DNA from: Oceanobacillus halotolerans
Lineage (GTDB): Bacteria > Bacillota > Bacilli > Bacillales > Amphibacillaceae
DNA length: 64,000 bases
Assembly: GCF_010993955.1 (NCBI RefSeq)
Contig: NZ_WIXL01000003.1
Coordinates: 62,001-126,000, forward strand
Reading direction: 5' to 3'
The position numbers and the translations under genes are program-made. The notes under the pieces are model-generated. The model was not told the origin of the DNA, ran no database searches, and saw only the letters and a program-made list of their open reading frames with translations. Of this stretch, positions 8,076-17,207 are shown one piece after another (position 1 is the stretch's first letter; the number at the start of each line of letters is the position of its first letter).

Positions 8076-9152
8076 TTAATAGGATTCTATATAAAGTAAA
8101 TCGTCTCCAAGTTCCAGATACTTTACTTCTTTGGATGTCACACTAAAATCACTTATAAAGTTTGTACTATGAACAATTACGGTCTTCTCCTGTGTTTCAA
8201 AATCGTATCGGATAATTTCTTCCTGTGTATCGGTTGTTGTAACATAAAATAATTGATCATCAAATATCTTGAATCCTGACATATCTGGTTCTTCCAAAAT
8301 CTCTTTTCGATCTACTTCATCTATCGATTTAAACATATTCCCTTCCATAAAATATAGTTTATCCTGATACATTTGCAAGTCATTTGTTATACCTGACAAT
8401 GGAAAGAAGTCTTCTGCTTCTAGTGGGTTAGCTAAATCGATCCGTTTTATTTTTGTTTCTTCCACATTATCGGTTTGAATGTATAAGTAACCATCGGAAA
8501 TCACAAGTGTTGTCATTAATTGTTCTGTTGGACTTTCGAATAGTTGCTGTTCATTGTTCCCATCTAAATCAACACGATAAAGGATGTCTTTTTTGGCATT
8601 ACCTGGAAATTGATCATTATTAATCAAATAAATGGCATTCTCATCCACTATAAAGGTTACTACCCTTCCACTTGGATAGATTTCCTGTTTATTACTTCCA
8701 TCTAACTGCATTTTCCAAATTGATCCACTTAATAGATAATAAATCCAATCCCCTTTGACAGTTAATGCAGCAACATTTTCATATTCCTCTAGGTTATCGA
8801 ATCGTATCTCATAGGATTGTTGATCATCACGTTTATTGGTCACTGTAACGGCTTCCCCTATCGTTGTATAGATCCATTCTTCATTTTCATAAGTTAGCTT
8901 TGCTGCCACATCATTGCCATCTAAATAGGCTTCACTTTCAGATGTTATTGTTACAGGTGCTTGTGCTTCTTGTTCCTCTGTTGCAATTTCTCCCTGTGTA
9001 TCTACAGTTGTTTCCTGTTGCTTGAAATCTGTTGCTTGTACGGTGTCTTCTTCTATGGCTTTTCTGTCATCTGATTTTGTGTCCTCATTACAAGCTAATA
9101 GACTAGCCAGTATGATGAACGATATACCCCACCATTTTATGATCGTTTTCAT
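8076..9152 (-). CDS. Secreted lipoprotein with beta-propeller-like (DUF5050-type) repeats
   Basis: A 358-residue exported protein. The signal peptide ends in a lipobox, LASLLAC, so Cys21 should be lipidated and the protein anchored outside the membrane. Residues ~22-75 are an acidic, Gln/Thr-rich linker. The rest consists of repeated beta units with patterns such as GDWIYYLLSGSIWKMQLDG and ILYRVDLDGNNEQQLFES, typical of DUF5050/low-density-lipoprotein-receptor-like propeller blades. GGAGC lies before ATG. It is a single gene with no functional neighbour. The role, perhaps sensing or binding at the cell surface, is unknown. Confidence 0.75.
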   Translation of the reverse strand: MKTIIKWWGISFIILASLLACNEDTKSDDRKAIEEDTVQATDFKQQETTVDTQGEIATEEQEAQAPVTITSESEAYLDGNDVAAKLTYENEEWIYTTIGEAVTVTNKRDDQQSYEIRFDNLEEYENVAALTVKGDWIYYLLSGSIWKMQLDGSNKQEIYPSGRVVTFIVDENAIYLINNDQFPGNAKKDILYRVDLDGNNEQQLFESPTEQLMTTLVISDGYLYIQTDNVEETKIKRIDLANPLEAEDFFPLSGITNDLQMYQDKLYFMEGNMFKSIDEVDRKEILEEPDMSGFKIFDDQLFYVTTTDTQEEIIRYDFETQEKTVIVHSTNFISDFSVTSKEVKYLELGDDLLYIESY

Positions 9153-9311
9153 GTTGTTTGCTCCCTATTATTCTATTTTCAATAACTAGTATTATTATAG
9201 CGGAAAAATCGATTTTTGCTAGATTTATTTTTTTACAACGCTCGACAACCACTACTCAAAAGCTCAAAAGCTCAACATCGGCTACTGTTGCAAATAACCA
9301 TTTCCTTTTTC

Positions 9312-10097
9312 CTAACTTAAAATATCAATCCAAATCTTAATAGCTGTCCCTAAAATTAAAATAGCTAAGAAGCCCTGTAGAATGCTTGTATTAACTCGTT
9401 GTCCAAATTTCGCACCTAATGGCGAGCCGATCAAGCTTGCGATAATCATAATAATGGCTGGTAAGAATAACACTTGACCTGTTAAAATTTTCCCAGTAGC
9501 CGTCCCGATAGATGCTATAAATGTAACGGCTAGTGAGGTTGCAATCGTCATCCGAGTTGGAATACGTAAGATAAGTAACATAATTGGCACTAATAAAAAG
9601 GCACCACCAGCTCCTACAATCCCCGCACCAATACCAACTAGAAAGGCAAAGAATGCAGCAAGCCATTTATTAGATGTAACCTGATCCAGCGGGATATCAT
9701 CGAGTCCTTTCTTTGGGATGAACATCATTACAGCAGCGATAACAGCTAGTACTCCATAAATTAAGTTGATCACATTTTCAGGCATAAGCTCTGAACCAAA
9801 ACTACCAGTAATACTTCCAAGTAATATACTCACACCCATATAAATAATGAGGACTTTATTTAAATATCCACTTTTCCGATAGGCCCAGACCCCTCCAATT
9901 GTCGCAAACAACACTTGGACTGCACTAATTCCTGAAACTTCATGTGCAGAGTAGGCAGTTAATCCTATCATGGGTGGAATGTACAGTAACATAGGATACT
10001 TAATAATGGAACCACCTATTCCAACCATTCCAGAAATATAGGACCCAATAAAGCCGATTAGAAATAATGTCACAATTAATAGCAAGTTGATTTCCAT
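9312..10097 (-). CDS. Sulfite exporter TauE/SafE family (TSUP) permease
   Basis: A 261-residue membrane protein with about eight hydrophobic segments and the two family glycine motifs: [16 protein letters not shown] near the N-terminus and [20 protein letters not shown] near residue 155. TSUP proteins move sulfite, sulfonates or related organic anions; the direction and substrate here are unknown. AAGGAG precedes the ATG. The gene stands alone, transcribed away from the 800-base repeat-rich gap upstream of prfC. Confidence 0.88.
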   Translation of the reverse strand: MEINLLLIVTLFLIGFIGSYISGMVGIGGSIIKYPMLLYIPPMIGLTAYSAHEVSGISAVQVLFATIGGVWAYRKSGYLNKVLIIYMGVSILLGSITGSFGSELMPENVINLIYGVLAVIAAVMMFIPKKGLDDIPLDQVTSNKWLAAFFAFLVGIGAGIVGAGGAFLLVPIMLLILRIPTRMTIATSLAVTFIASIGTATGKILTGQVLFLPAIIMIIASLIGSPLGAKFGQRVNTSILQGFLAILILGTAIKIWIDILS

Positions 10098-10229
10098 TTT
10101 GAAAACTCCTTATTTGAAATGTAAAATCCAACAAAAAGAATGCCAGAATGTTGTAGCACAATTGCTACATCTTCTTTAGGATATGATACACAATTTACTT
10201 TATGTTACCAACTATAGAGACTAATACAT

Positions 10230-10350
10230 TTCTCCAGTAAATTTGAACAAAAGCGCAAGCGCCTTGATCACCCCCGATTAGAAAGCTTGGCTTGTCGCCA
10301 AGTGGAGATAGCCTTAGTTGCACTTATGCAGGAGGAGAGTTTTATACTTT
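10230..10350. repeat. GC-rich dispersed repeat (AAAAGCGCAAGCGCCTTG family)
   Basis: A GC-rich island in an otherwise AT-rich gap. It opens with AAAAGCGCAAGCGCCTTG, followed by CACCCCCGA, and contains a hairpin AGCTTGGC/GCCAAG. The same family, with related ends, is the nested insert at 63627-63748. The rest of the 10098-10500 gap shows no gene. Confidence 0.55.
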
Positions 10351-10504
10351 CCTATCTGCCTAACAAAAGAAAAGAAATTGTTAAAATTAATGACTTCATT
10401 ACAAGAATCCAACCATCTGTAGTATAGTAAATGGAGATAATAAATAAGGAGCATTTCTCTTGAGAAACTGAAATCCGCCAAAAAATTTAAAGCTTAATTC
10501 ATTT

Positions 10505-10616
10505 GGAGGGAGTTTTCCCTTTATCCCCACCTTTTACTGGAGTTATCCTCCACTTATACTTCCTTGTTTTTCGAAGTCTTGAAGTGGGGGCTTACTGCCA
10601 GTTAACACGTGACAAA
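10505..10616 (-). mobile_element. IS200/IS605-like miniature element (decayed copy 2)
   Basis: The inner palindrome (TCCTCCACTT with AAGTGGGGG) and the outer arms (10536-10543 with 10594-10602) match the copies at 3957 and 32169. The central spacer and the terminal hairpin are shortened, and the boundary reads ACAAA instead of ATAAA. It therefore looks like an old, internally deleted copy. It abuts the gene fragment that ends at 10756. Confidence 0.6.
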
Positions 10617-10756
10617 GAGAGATCTCGAGAAATTTGCATCCCGTTTTTGATCATCCAGATTATGAGGCAAGAGGAATACATCACCTTGACTTAGTAGGTG
10701 AGGATTTAAAGGCCTTTCATTTTAATGAAAAAGACAAACAGTTGTTAAAAGAGTAA
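10617..10756 (+). pseudogene. C-terminal remnant of an unidentified gene
   Basis: An open frame without a start, about 45 codons, reads ...LHPVFDHPDYEARGIHHLDL, then VGEDLKAFHFNEKDKQLLKE and TAA at 10754-10756. It looks like genuine coding sequence (acidic/His-rich, no rare pattern) but begins immediately at the edge of the decayed miniature element. I read it as the 3' end of a gene whose 5' part has been lost. The protein family is not recognised. Confidence 0.5.
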
Positions 10757-10781
10757 TTGATTAAATGGGACTTAACTTGTG

Positions 10782-10811
10782 TTGACGTGTCCCCCTCTTC
10801 TTTGCTATCGT
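10782..10811 (+). promoter_or_regulatory. Candidate sigma-A promoter for prfC
   Basis: TTGACG (10782-10787) and TATCGT (10806-10811) are separated by 18 bases, about 110 bases before the prfC start. The -10 box is imperfect, so this is only a candidate. Confidence 0.35.
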
Positions 10812-10918
10812 TTGAAGGTATGAGACATAACGCCATTAAAGGAGAATTATGCCGATGTAAGTGAACAATCCCAAATCCATAAAGCAAAACGAAAATTTAT
10901 AATAGGAAGGGATTTTGA

Positions 10919-12505
10919 ATGAATCTACAAGATGAAGTAAACAAACGACGGACATTTGCGATCATATCACACCCTGACGCAGGGAAAACGACTCTAACAG
11001 AAAGATTATTGTTATTTGGAAATTTAATTCGCTCAGCTGGAACGGTTAAAGGGAAAAAATCAGGAAAATTTGCAACATCTGACTGGATGGAAATTGAGAA
11101 GCAACGTGGGATTTCGGTTACCTCCAGTGTAATGAATTTTCCTTATAATGGATATCAAGTCAATATTTTAGACACACCAGGCCACGAAGATTTCAGTGAA
11201 GACACATACCGCACGTTAACGGCTGTAGACAGTGTTGTCATGATCATAGATGCGACAAAAGGAATCGAAGCACAAACCATTAAATTATTTAAAGTATGTC
11301 GGATGCGTGGGATTCCGATCTTTACGTTTATCAATAAATTGGATCGTGAAGGAAGAGAACCACTAGAATTATTAGAGGAAATTGAAGAAGTGCTCGATAT
11401 CGAAACGTACCCAATGAACTGGCCTGCAGGGATGGGCAAGCGTTTCCTTGGTATTTTTGACCGGCATCATGAACAATTCATTCAATATAACGGGAATGAA
11501 GAGGAAAGCTATATCCCATATGATGAACTAGAGCAAGACACTTATAAGGACCTGGTAACACATGCAACCTATCAAGATGCAAAACAAGAACTTGCCTTAG
11601 TCGACGAGGCTGGAGATGAATTTTCCATGGAAAAAGTTCTTTCTGGAAAACAAACTCCTGTCTTTTTCGGAAGCGCATTAGCACCATTTGGTGTGGAAAC
11701 GTTTTTCAATACATTTATCTCCATGGCACCAGCACCTACCCCAAGACAAGCAACAGATGGTCCTGTTAGCCCTGAGAAAGAAGAATTTTCTGGATTCATT
11801 TTTAAGATTCAAGCAAACATGAACACCAAACACCGTGACAGGGTCGCATTTATACGTGTCTGCTCTGGAAAATTTGAACGAGGCATGAATGTAAAACTCG
11901 CACGGACCAATAAGCAAATAAAACTCGCTCAATCACAGCAATTTGTTGCTTCATCACGGGACACCATTGAAGAAGCCTATGCAGGAGATATTATTGGTAT
12001 TTATGATCCAAATGTATATCGAATCGGGGATACAATCATAGAGGGAAAAGAAACCTACGAATTTAACGAATTACCACAATTTCCCCCTGAATTATTTAAG
12101 CAAGTGATGGTTAAAAACGTGATGAAATCCAAACAATTTAAAAAAGGTCTCGAACAGCTTGTGCAAGAAGGTGCTATTCAACTATTCAAAAAGGCACACA
12201 CAGAATCCTATATTGTTGGAGCAGTGGGTGAACTGCAATATGAGGTATTTCAATATCGCATGAAAAATGAGTACAATGTAGAAGTAGTATTTGAATCAAT
12301 TGGGGAACGAATCCCACGCTGGGTTAAACGTGAACAAATTGATGAATCTCTTTTTGACGAACGGAACATGCTAGTACGCGATCGTGAAGATAACTTTGTT
12401 GTATTATTTAAAAATGATTTTGCCCTACGTTGGTTCCAAGACAAACATCCAGATATTGATTTAATCGACTTATTTGAGGTAAACACCTATGAACAACAAT
12501 ATTAA
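10919..12505 (+). CDS. prfC: Peptide chain release factor 3 (RF3)
   Basis: Translational GTPase of 528 residues, the normal RF3 length; it recycles RF1/RF2 from the ribosome after termination. The G domain shows the P-loop SHPDAGKTT (residues ~17-25), the switch region [20 protein letters not shown] and NKLDREG. Domain II and the RF3-specific C-terminal part (from about residue 380, [19 protein letters not shown]) follow. AGGAAGGG precedes the ATG. It is a single gene, with the FetAB-like pair starting 48 bases later on the same strand, possibly read through. Confidence 0.96.
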   Translation: MNLQDEVNKRRTFAIISHPDAGKTTLTERLLLFGNLIRSAGTVKGKKSGKFATSDWMEIEKQRGISVTSSVMNFPYNGYQVNILDTPGHEDFSEDTYRTLTAVDSVVMIIDATKGIEAQTIKLFKVCRMRGIPIFTFINKLDREGREPLELLEEIEEVLDIETYPMNWPAGMGKRFLGIFDRHHEQFIQYNGNEEESYIPYDELEQDTYKDLVTHATYQDAKQELALVDEAGDEFSMEKVLSGKQTPVFFGSALAPFGVETFFNTFISMAPAPTPRQATDGPVSPEKEEFSGFIFKIQANMNTKHRDRVAFIRVCSGKFERGMNVKLARTNKQIKLAQSQQFVASSRDTIEEAYAGDIIGIYDPNVYRIGDTIIEGKETYEFNELPQFPPELFKQVMVKNVMKSKQFKKGLEQLVQEGAIQLFKKAHTESYIVGAVGELQYEVFQYRMKNEYNVEVVFESIGERIPRWVKREQIDESLFDERNMLVRDREDNFVVLFKNDFALRWFQDKHPDIDLIDLFEVNTYEQQY

Positions 12506-12553
12506 GCTGTTTTAGTATTACGGGGAATTCCCTCGGACATAAAGGAAGTGAGC

Positions 12554-13282
12554 ATGTTGTCACTTGAAGCAGCCATCCAGTTTAAAAATGTGAGCTATTC
12601 CGTTAATGGAGACACCATTTTAACCGATATAACCGGTTCCTTTCCAAAAGGAAAAATCACAACATTAGTTGGTCCTTCAGGTGCTGGGAAGTCCACGTTA
12701 TTCAAGCTCTGTAATGGGTTAAAATCACCTGATTCCGGTGAAATTCTCATTAACGGTAAAAAGATTGACGACTATGATCCTGTAACGTTACGACGGTTTG
12801 TCGGGATTGCGCTCCAGCAAGCTACGATGTTAAGTGGTACGGTTAAAAAGAACATATCGATTCCGATGATTTTACAAGGAAAACAATTACCCGAGGAACG
12901 CGCAAAGGAGTTATTGACCGTAGTTGGCTTAGATGAAAGCTTTTTATCTCGTAACATAAAGGATTTATCTGGTGGACAGCGACAAAAATTATCGATTGCA
13001 CGAACATTGGTGAATAAGCCAGAAATCCTGTTACTGGATGAAATCACTTCTTCCCTTGATCGTGTGTCCCAACAAGATATTGAAGAACTGATTGTAAAAA
13101 TTAATAAAGAGTTTAGTACAACCATTATCTGGATTACCCATAATCTACAACAGGCATTAGACATCGGAGACTATACGTGGGTCATGATGGAAGGAGAAGT
13201 AGTCGAAACAGGAGAAAGTTCACTATTAGAAGCACCGACGAACGAGAGAGTACGAAACTTTGTAAGGGGTGAAGTAGAGTGA
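12554..13282 (+). CDS. ABC transporter ATP-binding protein, FetA/YbbL-like
   Basis: A 242-residue ABC ATPase with Walker A GPSGAGKST (~residue 38), the signature LSGGQRQKLSIART, Walker B ILLLDEIT and the switch histidine in WITHN. It pairs with the UPF0014 permease that follows with a four-base overlap. In E. coli the FetAB pair exports iron and aids oxidative-stress resistance; here metal export is inferred by homology. ATG at 12554 is chosen over GTG at 12548 because AAGGAAG then lies at correct spacing. Confidence 0.88.
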   Translation: MLSLEAAIQFKNVSYSVNGDTILTDITGSFPKGKITTLVGPSGAGKSTLFKLCNGLKSPDSGEILINGKKIDDYDPVTLRRFVGIALQQATMLSGTVKKNISIPMILQGKQLPEERAKELLTVVGLDESFLSRNIKDLSGGQRQKLSIARTLVNKPEILLLDEITSSLDRVSQQDIEELIVKINKEFSTTIIWITHNLQQALDIGDYTWVMMEGEVVETGESSLLEAPTNERVRNFVRGEVE

Positions 13283-14052
13283 GTTATCTTACGTTAGCGA
13301 TCACCCTGATCTTTGTTGTGATCCCACTAGTTTTATCCAAGACCTTGAAATTAGGGTTAGAAAAGGATACCCTCATTGCTACTGTTCGATCGATTATCCA
13401 ATTGCTTGCAGTTGGGTATGTGTTGCAGTTTGTATTTGATGCAGAACAGCTCATCTATATATTTCTGATGGTCTTATTAATGATTGCAGCTGCTACACAA
13501 AATGCGCGGAAAAAAGGTGCCTCCATTAAAGGGATCACATGGAAATTAATTGTAACTTTTGTTTTTGTAGAGGTGCTAACGCAAGGTATATTGCTCGGTT
13601 TAGGTATTACACCGGCTACTGCTCAATATATTATTCCAATCAGCGGGATGGTTGTTGGGAATTCCATGGTTCTATCCATCTTATTTTTGAATCGATTTAC
13701 ATCGGAAATGACAACCCATCAAGATCAAACAGAATTGATCTTAACACTTGGCGGAACACCAAAACAAGCGATTCGAACACAGTTGTTGAATTCCATTAAA
13801 GCAAGTACCATCCCAACCATTGAAAGCCAAAAAACGATAGGACTTGTACAATTACCAGGGATGATGAGTGGTCAAATTATTGCTGGTGCTGACCCAGTTC
13901 AAGCTGTCATGTTCCAGTTACTCATCTTATTCTTACTGTTGACTACAGCAGTTGTTACCAGCATCATGCTAGGCTATTTATCCTACCCAACACTATTTAA
14001 CGAACGGATGCAATTTTTAAGTGACCATTTAGAGGAAGATGATGAAGACTGA
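13279..14052 (+). CDS. UPF0014 family permease, FetB/YbbM-like
   Basis: A 257-residue membrane protein with about seven helices and the UPF0014 hallmarks: RSIIQLLAVGYVLQ near the start, QYIIPISGMVVGNSM in the middle and GLVQLPGMMSGQIIAGADP near residue 195. The GTG start overlaps the stop of the ATPase gene (GTGA), showing tight translational coupling. It forms the membrane half of a FetAB-type exporter. The C-terminus is acidic (DHLEEDDED). Confidence 0.9.
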   Translation: MSYLTLAITLIFVVIPLVLSKTLKLGLEKDTLIATVRSIIQLLAVGYVLQFVFDAEQLIYIFLMVLLMIAAATQNARKKGASIKGITWKLIVTFVFVEVLTQGILLGLGITPATAQYIIPISGMVVGNSMVLSILFLNRFTSEMTTHQDQTELILTLGGTPKQAIRTQLLNSIKASTIPTIESQKTIGLVQLPGMMSGQIIAGADPVQAVMFQLLILFLLLTTAVVTSIMLGYLSYPTLFNERMQFLSDHLEEDDED

Positions 14053-14056
14053 AGAA

Positions 14057-14106
14057 AACAACACCACCTGAAGTGGATTACATATCCTCACGCAGGTGGT
14101 GTTGTT
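14057..14106. terminator. Convergent terminator after fetB
   Basis: A 14-bp stem, 14057-14070 with 14093-14106, followed by T-rich sequence on both strands. It overlaps the last codons of the gene ending at 14078. Confidence 0.75.
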
Positions 14107-14368
14107 TGTTTCGAATTTGCTTGAGATCATCGAGTAAATCATGGATTTCTTCCTGGGTTAATTGAACAGGTAATTGATCAAATAATGTGAGCACCTGACC
14201 ATCTACCTCTCCCTTTCGTTTGTCTAAATAATTGTAAACGGCATCTAATTGCTTATTATTGAGCGTTGATTGTGTGGTAAAATGTTTAACGCGCTCTACC
14301 GTAAACTCATCACGTAGTTGATCAAACGTCCCAGCAATAATATTTCCCTCTACTTCTTCATTGGACAT
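14078..14368 (-). CDS. Small acidic helical protein, unknown
   Basis: A 96-residue protein I do not recognise. It is mostly charged and predicted helical, with LDAVYNYLDKRKGEVDG and LTQEEIHDLLDDLKQIRNK as amphipathic stretches. It has no membrane segment and no cysteine. The ATG is preceded by AGGAGTGACATC at good spacing, and codon use is like its neighbours, so it is likely real. It is convergent with fetB and shares the terminator region. Confidence 0.6.
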   Translation of the reverse strand: MSNEEVEGNIIAGTFDQLRDEFTVERVKHFTTQSTLNNKQLDAVYNYLDKRKGEVDGQVLTLFDQLPVQLTQEEIHDLLDDLKQIRNKQHHLREDM

Positions 14369-14848
14369 GATGTCACTCCTCTACAGTTAGATGTATATCA
14401 TTAGTTTGTCCTGTATTGGGAAAGTGTATTTGTAATTTAGAGAGAAAAACAAAAACTGGCTATTAAGGTAATACTTTAGGAGTGTCAATAGTACACACAC
14501 GGGTTAACTTTTCAATGCTTTACAGACTTCTTCCAACAAGCGTGATCTATTACCTTTTTGTGACTTTTGCTATCAATTTAGTTACTGACCAAGGTTCTCT
14601 GTTACTTTTTTATGAATGTTTAACATGAATTAGTCACTGAGAAGGCTATTCGGTTACTTCTTCATCATTTTCCATTCTTGTTTGGACATAGAGAAGCAGG
14701 CTCAATTACTTTATTGCAACTTATTTTACTCATCCAGTCACAGAGAAGTAAACTTATTCCCTTTTTTCCAAAATAGGTTGTCTTGTTAGTTGTTCCCTCG
14801 TTTTATTATTTGCACTTCACAAGGTACTCGTTGACATGGGAAATCATA
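14369..14848. other. Gene-free 480-base gap with degenerate repeats
   Basis: No ORF or RNA gene is apparent. Loose repeats of an 'AGTCACTGAGAAGG...GGTTACTT' type recur at about 14578, 14631 and 14735, suggesting an old degenerate repeat. Promoter of the small gene at 14368 must lie at the left end. Confidence 0.4.
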
Positions 14849-16840
14849 CTACTTTTCGGTAGTTGTTCGATATTGCTCAAACCATTCAATAATGTAATCT
14901 AAACGTTCTTGACGGTGTACAGGTTTTCCTTTTGCCGACAAGCCATGACTTTCTTCAGGAAAACGGATAAATTTCGTTTCGACTCCTAGCCGGCGTAATG
15001 CTAAATACCATTGTTCCGCCTGTTCCATTGGACACCTGTAATCTTTTTCATTATGAAGAATAAGCATTGGTGTTTTCACATTTGGTGCATATCGAATTGG
15101 GGAGAACTTCATAATTTTTTCTTCATCTTCCCACAAATCCTGAACATCTAATTCAAAGCGATTGAAGTAAAAGGCGATATCACTAGTACCGAACATACTA
15201 TATAAGTTCGTAACTGAATTTTGCGTGATGGCAGCTTTAAACCGATTTGTTTTTGTCGTAATCATATTGGTCATATAGCCACCATAACTTGCACCTGTTA
15301 CAAACAGTTGATCTTGATCGATAAATGAATGCTTCTCTAATACGTAATCTAAACCATTCATTAGATCTTCATAATCCTTGCCTGCCCAATCACCTAACAC
15401 TTCATCAGCAAATGCTTGTCCATAGCCTCTACTACCTCTTGGATTCATATATAAAACACAATAGCCTTTGGCAGCCATTAATTGCCATTCAAATTGTAAT
15501 CCAAATCCATAAGAGGAATGAGGTCCACCATGAATTTGTAAAATCAGTGGGGATCTTTTTCCATCCTCATGTCCAATTGGTTTTATGAACCATCCATCAA
15601 TTTCAAGGTCATCGACACTTTTAAAAGAAAAATGTTCTGGTGTAGAAATTTCCACTTCCTCATAAAGGTGCTTATTCCAATTGGTTAGTTGTTTTTTAGC
15701 ATCAACCTGTTCTAATGATTGTAGTACCACATCACCTGTAGATTCTGGATGTCCTTGAACTAATACCGCATTTTGTTGGTCAATCAGATCAAATGATGTA
15801 ATATGATGTTTATCTTCTGTTAAAGGTCCTGAAACAGACCCTTCAGGTGTTGTTTGGTAAAGCTGGACACTTCCATGATCCGTAATGACAAAATAAATGC
15901 TGGAGCTTGTTTCATCCCAAACGACACTAGGTGCACCTGTGTCATATTGAATATCAGTTCGAACGATTGTTTCAGCAGAACGATCAAGTGAGCCACTAAC
16001 ATTCACGGTTTCTTTTGTTTCGGTTGAAATCACCCATACATGCACACCATATGCCATGTTCTCCCCTTTATCATGGCCAATAAAGGCTACCCATTTCCCA
16101 TTTGGTGCATAGGAAATTGAATTAATAGCACCTTTCCCTTTATAAAATAGTGTTTCTTTTTCTGTTGTTAAGTCGTATTTCCAGATGGAAGGAATATATT
16201 CTAGTTCATCATCTTCTTCTTTGCTACCTACAAATAACAAATGCGTACCATCTGGTGAAAAACAGACATTCAAAAAGTCAACATCTCCATTAGTAATCTT
16301 CGTTGCCTTTTTCGTTTCAAGGTTAAATAGGTAAATATGTTTTCGCTTTTCTAAAAAGTCATGGGTCCCGTCTGCTTTATAGCGGAGGCGTGTCACCACT
16401 TTCACATCACTGGAAGCTTCCTCTTCTGGGTTTTCTTCTACTGTTAAAGCTAATTGCTTTCCATCTGGAGACCATGTTTGCTCCACGACATTTCCAGCTA
16501 TGGAAGTTAACGGCTTTGCCTCCCCACCATTTTCAACAGGCAGCTGCCACACTTGATTACGGCCTGTTCGATTAGATAGAAAGGTAAGTGTAGTACCATC
16601 TGGAGACCATTTTGGTGTTGTATCTTTAATTAAACGAGTATCATCATAATGATAGGTTAATTGTCGGTTTTCTCCATCTAGTGTTGTTAGGTAAATAGAC
16701 GAGAAATACCCATCCTTTTCTTTACTCATTTCCGTTAACACATACGCAACGATTTCCTTTGTTGGCGAAACAATAGGATCCCCTACAAAGCGCAATCTCG
16801 TTAAATCCTCTGTCGTTATACGTCGTTTACCCAAGTTCAT
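14849..16840 (-). CDS. S9 family peptidase (acylaminoacyl-peptidase / YuxL-like)
   Basis: A 663-residue prolyl-oligopeptidase-family serine peptidase. The N-terminal ~390 residues form a seven-bladed propeller with WD40-like units (WSPDGTTLTFLSN, WSPDGKQLALTV, FSPDGTHLLFVG). The C-terminal alpha/beta hydrolase domain has HGGPHSSYGF (oxyanion region), the nucleophile GASYGG, the aspartate in NEKDYRCP and the histidine in ESHGLS, so the triad is complete. It has no signal peptide and should be cytosolic, cleaving short or N-blocked peptides. GAGGGGG lies directly before the ATG. Single gene. Confidence 0.92.
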   Translation of the reverse strand: MNLGKRRITTEDLTRLRFVGDPIVSPTKEIVAYVLTEMSKEKDGYFSSIYLTTLDGENRQLTYHYDDTRLIKDTTPKWSPDGTTLTFLSNRTGRNQVWQLPVENGGEAKPLTSIAGNVVEQTWSPDGKQLALTVEENPEEEASSDVKVVTRLRYKADGTHDFLEKRKHIYLFNLETKKATKITNGDVDFLNVCFSPDGTHLLFVGSKEEDDELEYIPSIWKYDLTTEKETLFYKGKGAINSISYAPNGKWVAFIGHDKGENMAYGVHVWVISTETKETVNVSGSLDRSAETIVRTDIQYDTGAPSVVWDETSSSIYFVITDHGSVQLYQTTPEGSVSGPLTEDKHHITSFDLIDQQNAVLVQGHPESTGDVVLQSLEQVDAKKQLTNWNKHLYEEVEISTPEHFSFKSVDDLEIDGWFIKPIGHEDGKRSPLILQIHGGPHSSYGFGLQFEWQLMAAKGYCVLYMNPRGSRGYGQAFADEVLGDWAGKDYEDLMNGLDYVLEKHSFIDQDQLFVTGASYGGYMTNMITTKTNRFKAAITQNSVTNLYSMFGTSDIAFYFNRFELDVQDLWEDEEKIMKFSPIRYAPNVKTPMLILHNEKDYRCPMEQAEQWYLALRRLGVETKFIRFPEESHGLSAKGKPVHRQERLDYIIEWFEQYRTTTEK

Positions 16841-17207
16841 GTCCCCCTCAAATTATTCGTAAATTTTCATCATTCACTCTTATATGTATTCTATATGGAC
16901 TAAACTATTTCCTCTAAAAAGTTCGACAAAATTCGGATAATTCCTAAAAGTAACCCTGAAGGTGCGCTATACCTAATTAGGTAAATAGTCATTTACCGAT
17001 GGTTATGCGTTTGGTTACTTTGATTTCACGTAAAGTAAATATCAAACCACATCTAGTTTTATGAATGAATCCTCTTTCTGCTATCCATCGCTCCCTTTGT
17101 TTATTACATGACTTCAGTTTCATACATTTATCTCCAGAAAGTGTATTACTTTATTACTTGTCTAATTATTTCAGGAAATTATTAAGGGTGCAAAACCTAA
17201 CAAAAAT
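16841..17207. other. Gene-free 367-base gap
   Basis: It holds the promoter region of the S9 peptidase at its left end. A small palindrome TACCTAATTAGGTA lies near 16970. Nothing else recognisable was seen. Confidence 0.4.
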
